Shown here: positions 6,383 to 9,134 of the stretch, piece by piece
How the letters are laid out: each line of letters starts with the position of its first letter
Numbering within the stretch: position 1 is the first letter of the stretch
Source of the DNA: Armatimonadota bacterium
GTDB taxonomy: Bacteria > Actinomycetota > Acidimicrobiia > Spongiisociales > UBA5794
Reading direction: 5' to 3'
Assembly: GCA_008501565.1 (NCBI GenBank)
Contig: QQUL01000151.1
Coordinates: 1-9,134, forward strand
DNA length: 9,134 bases
The notes under the pieces: generated by a model
The model's input: only the letters and a program-made list of their open reading frames with translations
Database searches by the model: none
Told to the model about the DNA's origin: nothing
Translations under genes and position numbers: made by a program

Positions 6383-7207
6383 ATGGCCGGACGACCGATC
6401 GCATCTGGGACGATCAGCTTTGGGCTGGTGGCGATCCCTGTACAACTGTTCTCTTCGACGGAATCAGCCGCGAAGGTGCAGTTCAACTCGATCCACGCCT
6501 CGTGCAAAACCCGGGTTCGGCAGAAGCTGTACTGCCCGACGCATGATGAGGTCGTACCGCGAGAAGAGCTTGTCAAGGGTTACGAGTTCGCCAAGGATCA
6601 GTATGTGCTCTTTGAGCCCGAAGAGATCAAGGCGATGGAGTTGGCGGCGACGCATTCCATCGATATCAAGGAGTTCGTTCCGATATCGGCCGTGGATCCG
6701 ATCTACTTCGAAAAGGCGTACTACCTCGGACCAGGCAACGGAGGAGACAAGCCCTATGTCCTTCTCTCGGAGGTCATGAAGAAGACGGAGCGTGCTGCCC
6801 TCGCCAAATATGCAGCCCGGGGGAAGGACTACCTCGTCCTTTTGCGTCCGTATGAGGGTGGACTCATCATGCAGCAGCTCAAATACGACACAGAACTCCG
6901 AGCGTTCGATGAGCTGGCAGACCCCGATATCGAGGTTGATGAGCGCGAGCTGGCCCTCGCCGAACAAATCGTGGATCAGATTGCAACGGACGTGTTCACA
7001 CCCGAGTCATACACCGACAGTGTCGTTGGAAAGCTTCAGGCGGCCATCGAGCAGAAGATCGCGGGCCACGAGTTCACCTTGGCACCAGTTGAGGAACCCA
7101 AGGCACAAGTCATTGACCTCATGGCGGCCCTCAAGGCCAGCCTTGAGAGCGATGGTGCAGAGAGTCCTGAAGAACCAGCGGCGTCCGCAGGTGGGGGAGC
7201 GGGCTGA
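6383..7207 (+). CDS. ku: Ku-family DNA end-binding protein
   Basis: Bacterial Ku forms a homodimeric ring that threads onto double-strand DNA ends and recruits LigD for non-homologous end joining. From the ATG at 6383 the protein has 274 residues, normal for the family. It opens with the typical Ku N-terminus (MAGRPIASGTISFGLVAIPV), followed by HASCKTRVRQKLYCPTHDE (38-56) and a Ku core with DPIYFEKAYYLGP (105-117). The conserved minimal C-terminal element, VIDLMAALKASL (244-255), is present. The tail after that is short, acidic and Gly/Ala/Pro-rich (about 256-274), not the lysine-rich extension of some Ku proteins such as mycobacterial Ku. An in-frame extension to 6221 lies inside ligD on the other strand and does not look like Ku, so it is rejected. 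The gene is divergent from ligD, with 79 bases between start codons, the usual pairing of an NHEJ locus. Confidence 0.96.
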   Translation: MAGRPIASGTISFGLVAIPVQLFSSTESAAKVQFNSIHASCKTRVRQKLYCPTHDEVVPREELVKGYEFAKDQYVLFEPEEIKAMELAATHSIDIKEFVPISAVDPIYFEKAYYLGPGNGGDKPYVLLSEVMKKTERAALAKYAARGKDYLVLLRPYEGGLIMQQLKYDTELRAFDELADPDIEVDERELALAEQIVDQIATDVFTPESYTDSVVGKLQAAIEQKIAGHEFTLAPVEEPKAQVIDLMAALKASLESDGAESPEEPAASAGGGAG

Positions 7208-7258
7208 CCGAACACTGCTGTGCCCTCACGGTACGGTACGCTGCACGCCGAAGCATCG

Positions 7259-7264
7259 AAAGGA
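7259..7264 (+). promoter_or_regulatory. Shine-Dalgarno site of the 60-residue membrane protein
   Basis: AAAGGA ends eight bases before the GTG at 7273. It is the main evidence that this short frame is translated and that GTG is the start codon. Confidence 0.55.
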
Positions 7265-7272
7265 ACAGCACC

Positions 7273-7455
7273 GTGGCTCAGAAGCAATGGCCGACTTGGA
7301 TGATCGTGGTCGCCATCATCATCCTCATTCCACCCATCGTGTGGGGTCTCAGCCTGGTTTTCGACATCGTTGCAGCGATGTCCATCGGTGGCATATTGCT
7401 GATCGCCGCGATCATCTGGCTCTTTGTCAGCCTGCAGAAGCGCGTGAATTCCTGA
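7273..7455 (+). CDS. Small two-helix membrane protein, function unknown
   Basis: The product has 60 residues from a GTG start with a well-spaced AAAGGA site. Almost all of it is membrane: hydrophobic helices at about 8-28 (with an IPP break) and 33-53, joined by a very short turn. The N-terminus (MAQKQ) and the C-terminus (LQKRVNS) carry positive charge, which predicts a hairpin with both ends in the cytoplasm. I do not recognise a family. It begins 65 bases after ku and could be read through from it. However, the gap holds overlapping TACGGT/TACGCT hexamers (7232-7242), either of which could act as a -10 box, so separate expression is possible. Any link to NHEJ is unsupported. The gene is convergent with the operon on the minus strand. 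Confidence 0.6.
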   Translation: MAQKQWPTWMIVVAIIILIPPIVWGLSLVFDIVAAMSIGGILLIAAIIWLFVSLQKRVNS

Positions 7456-7492
7456 TCCTGCTGCTTGGAGCTGTTACCAGATTGGCCAGCAT

Positions 7493-7508
7493 CGCGGCTC
7501 TCGCCGCG
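7493..7508. terminator. GC-rich hairpin between convergent genes
   Basis: CGCGGC (7493-7498) and GCCGCG (7503-7508) form a perfect 6-bp GC stem with a TCTC loop. It lies in the 58-base gap between the small membrane protein (stop at 7455) and the convergent 116-residue gene (stop at 7514). It could act in both directions. There is no T tract on either side, so it is tentative. Confidence 0.45.
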
Positions 7509-7513
7509 CCGGG

Positions 7514-7864
7514 TCAAGAACGGCGTAAGGAGACGGCCGCACCAATCGCTACGCCGATGGTCACAATACCGGCACCGAGAACCAGCCAGGGAGCGAGATC
7601 GGTTGGTGGCGGTGGCGGAGGTTCCTCGCCGATTGCGGTGTAGACGTCGTCGGGTGCCTCGCTCCCATCGGCGTCATAGAGCGTCCACGCACAGTTGTTT
7701 GCGCCATCACGATGCCACGTCCAGCCCTCGGGAGCGTCGAGTCGCGCATCCATTGTGCACGCGACCGGTTCGGTGTCGGGTGAGAGCATTGCGAAACCGG
7801 CCCCGACACCGGCAATCCCCACCCCGATCAGCAGAGCAACAAGTACCCGGGCTGTCCCTGACAT
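7514..7864 (-). CDS. Exported/membrane protein with two helices and a Cys-containing loop, function unknown
   Basis: The product has 116 residues. A hydrophobic helix at about 7-26, without a clear lipobox or signal-peptidase site, is followed by a loop of some 60 residues with two cysteines (C36, C58) and a Trp-rich patch (WTWH at 48-51, CAWTLYDADG at 58-67). A run of six prolines (82-87) follows, then a second helix (about 90-112) ending in the cytoplasmic-looking LRRS. The predicted topology has both ends inside and the loop outside, where the cysteines could form a disulfide. The start at 7864 is firm: AGGAGG lies six bases upstream. It begins 22 bases after the stop of the beta-helix gene and is almost surely in the same operon, so it may be a partner of that surface protein. 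I do not recognise a family. Confidence 0.75.
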   Translation of the reverse strand: MSGTARVLVALLIGVGIAGVGAGFAMLSPDTEPVACTMDARLDAPEGWTWHRDGANNCAWTLYDADGSEAPDDVYTAIGEEPPPPPPTDLAPWLVLGAGIVTIGVAIGAAVSLRRS

Positions 7865-7870
7865 CTCCGA

Positions 7871-7876
7871 CCTCCT
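7871..7876 (-). promoter_or_regulatory. Strong Shine-Dalgarno for the 116-residue membrane protein
   Basis: Read on the minus strand, AGGAGG lies six bases before the ATG at 7864, inside the 22-base gap after the beta-helix gene. It fixes the start and suggests efficient, independent initiation on a shared transcript. Confidence 0.7.
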
Positions 7877-7886
7877 GACGTCCGCC

Positions 7887-9134
7887 CTATACCGCCCCGC
7901 TCACCAAGAGCATCGCCACAAGGACGATGAGATAGGCAGCAGCGCCGCCGCCCACCACAAGCCCGCGAAGCCATGCGGGGATGGTTGACTTGCCGAAGAT
8001 GTAATACAGGATCACACCAAGGATGGGGATCAGCAGAATCGCAGCGAACCAGCCGATGACCGCCCCCTTCGACATCTCATCCTCGCGGCGCACCATGTCC
8101 CAGATGGCGAGGCCGATCCACGCACCAACAAGCGCGAGTGGGAGGAAGTACCCCCAGAGGGTGAGGACAAACGTCCAGACGGTTGGTTCGGTAACGGGGA
8201 CTCCTGACACAACGAGCTCCTTACTGCGTATTTCGATACCCGCGGGAAGCTCCGGGGTCTTGATCTCATCGAGATTCGGTTTCTCGAAGACTTGGTAGGC
8301 GGGCATGGCCGTCGCCGTCTGTGCGTCCGGCATATTGATCTGATCACCGGGTGGGGGCCACGTTCGATAGTCCGAACCCGGTGGGACATGAGCGTTGGCG
8401 TCTGCTTGAGCACCCATGAGGAAGAACAGCGTGCCGAGGTCGAACTGGAATGGCATGTTGATCCCACCGCACGTGTGGTAGAGCGAAACGAATGGCGGGA
8501 CTGTCCAGCCAGCCATGAGGTTGCCTTCGAAACAATTCCCCTTGCTGAGTGGACCGACAAGCCCGAGGTCAGCGATCCCGGTGCCCGCGATCGTGTTGTC
8601 ACGAACCGTGTTGTCCGATGCCCACCAGATGTTCTTGTCCGGTAGAACATTGGTGACAATGCCGATGCGGTCGTGGTTGACCACGAGGTTCTTCTCGACG
8701 ACATCTCCCTCACCGCCTGCGAGCACGATGCCCTCACCCCACGCAAGACGGGCGAATCCCTTGGTCGGGGCGTCCGCGTTGTTGTTGTTGATCACAAGGT
8801 TTCCGCCGATGTACACCTCACGGTGTGGTGGATACAATTCCGAGTCGAGCGAATTCGGGGCCAGCCCTCCCATGTTGTCTTCCCACACGGAGTTGATCAG
8901 GTAGAGGTCACCACCAGCGTTGGTTCCCGAAAAAGCCAATCCGTTCTCTACAGAGATCGAGTCGGTCACGACGGCATTGCATGGGTAGCACTGCCCGATG
9001 TAGATGCAGCTGTCGCGGTTGCCGGATGCGAAGACGTGGTCGAACTGCCCATCGAAGGAATCAAATCCGTAGATCCCGTAGTCCCCGTTGTTGTGTGCAG
9101 TGAGATACGAGCCACGATATCCGGTGACTCCGGT
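7887..9134 (-). CDS. Right-handed parallel beta-helix protein with C-terminal PLDc_N-like membrane domain, 5' truncated
   Basis: The frame is open to the right edge, so 415 residues are visible and the N-terminus is missing. The internal GTG at 8969 is not a credible start. The first 200 or so visible residues show irregular repeats rich in N, G and D with alternating hydrophobics (GDYGIYGF, ASGNRDSCIYIGQ, GGNLVINNNN, VEKNLVVNHDRIGIV, DNTVRDNTIAG), typical of parallel beta-helix (NosD/pectate-lyase-like) coils. A cysteine group, DSCIYIGQCYPC, lies near visible residues 40-51. After a Pro-rich linker come three membrane helices (about 319-345, 358-380, 388-414). Around helix 1-2, WDMVRREDE then WFAAILLIPILGVILYYIFGK resembles the PLDc_N hairpin seen at the N-terminus of cardiolipin synthases. 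I infer an extracytoplasmic beta-helix anchored at its C-terminus. Catalytic residues cannot be assigned; the ligand may be a polysaccharide. The 116-residue gene follows in the same operon. Confidence 0.82.
   Translation of the reverse strand, partial: TGVTGYRGSYLTAHNNGDYGIYGFDSFDGQFDHVFASGNRDSCIYIGQCYPCNAVVTDSISVENGLAFSGTNAGGDLYLINSVWEDNMGGLAPNSLDSELYPPHREVYIGGNLVINNNNADAPTKGFARLAWGEGIVLAGGEGDVVEKNLVVNHDRIGIVTNVLPDKNIWWASDNTVRDNTIAGTGIADLGLVGPLSKGNCFEGNLMAGWTVPPFVSLYHTCGGINMPFQFDLGTLFFLMGAQADANAHVPPGSDYRTWPPPGDQINMPDAQTATAMPAYQVFEKPNLDEIKTPELPAGIEIRSKELVVSGVPVTEPTVWTFVLTLWGYFLPLALVGAWIGLAIWDMVRREDEMSKGAVIGWFAAILLIPILGVILYYIFGKSTIPAWLRGLVVGGGAAAYLIVLVAMLLVSGAV

Noticed and set aside
6369..6383. 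Small hairpin TAGGG-TACTT-CCCTA ending at the ku start codon, possibly hiding the AGGG site
   Set aside because: The stem is only five base pairs and overlaps a -10-like box. It is too weak to claim as translational control and would not exist on a leaderless transcript.
6304..6576. N-terminal extension of LigD upstream of 6303
   Set aside because: The extra 91 residues lie antisense to the start of ku and do not resemble any LigD N-terminus. The family N-terminus starts at MPSDRVDPL.
7230..7240. Repeat GGTACGGTACG upstream of the 60-residue gene
   Set aside because: Two partly overlapping six-base units are too short to call a repeat or operator. I mention it only as a possible -10 context.
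7465..7878. Plus-strand frame of 137 codons opposite the 116-residue membrane protein
   Set aside because: Its translation is dominated by Arg, Ser and Pro, typical of a shadow frame. The minus-strand gene has a perfect AGGAGG site and sensible membrane topology.
1..9134. Search for mobile elements, CRISPR arrays, tRNA or rRNA genes, phage or defence islands
   Set aside because: I see no transposase, integrase, regularly spaced repeats, cloverleaf-like sequence or known defence domain. Nearly all the DNA is taken up by the listed genes.

Overview
The window is a chromosomal segment of moderately high GC content (near 60% by eye) with tightly packed genes on both strands. I see no mobile element, CRISPR array, tRNA or rRNA. 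The style suggests an actinobacterium, perhaps a lineage such as Acidimicrobiia. Pointers are GTG starts, TANNNT-type -10 boxes close to start codons, and a six-helix class III cyclase closely resembling mycobacterial Rv1625c. This assignment is inference only.

Layout. (1) At 2-2363 (+) lie two consecutive, dissimilar PLP-dependent fold-type II enzymes. The first is cut by the left edge and lacks its PLP-lysine region; the second is complete. They look like one transcription unit, closed by a hairpin at 2377-2395. (2) At 2488-3765 (+) is a membrane-anchored class III adenylate cyclase with every catalytic residue, its own good promoter (2420-2448) and a Shine-Dalgarno site. (3) At 3769-6303 (-) is full-length LigD with domain order phosphoesterase-ligase-polymerase. 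Its 3' end meets the cyclase with only three bases between the stop codons. (4) At 6383-7207 (+) is Ku, divergent from ligD. Their 79-base intergenic region holds a perfect 7-bp inverted repeat with a 6-base spacer, and -10-like boxes so close to both start codons that leaderless transcripts are possible. Together ku and ligD are a complete two-component bacterial NHEJ module. (5) At 7273-7455 (+) is a 60-residue protein with two membrane helices. (6) On the minus strand, a partial right-handed beta-helix protein (9134-7887) with a C-terminal membrane domain resembling PLDc_N is followed 22 bases later by a 116-residue protein (7864-7514) with two predicted helices flanking an exported, cysteine-containing loop. 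This pair looks like a cell-surface operon. A GC-rich hairpin (7493-7508) separates it from the convergent small gene.

How the genes work together: Ku binds double-strand ends and recruits LigD, whose three activities clean, fill and seal them. The cyclase would make cAMP at the membrane, with no visible link to repair. The PLP pair probably acts on an amino acid, substrate unknown. The beta-helix operon is probably involved in the cell surface or exported carbohydrate, function unknown. The least characterised parts are the tandem PLP pair and the beta-helix/membrane operon.
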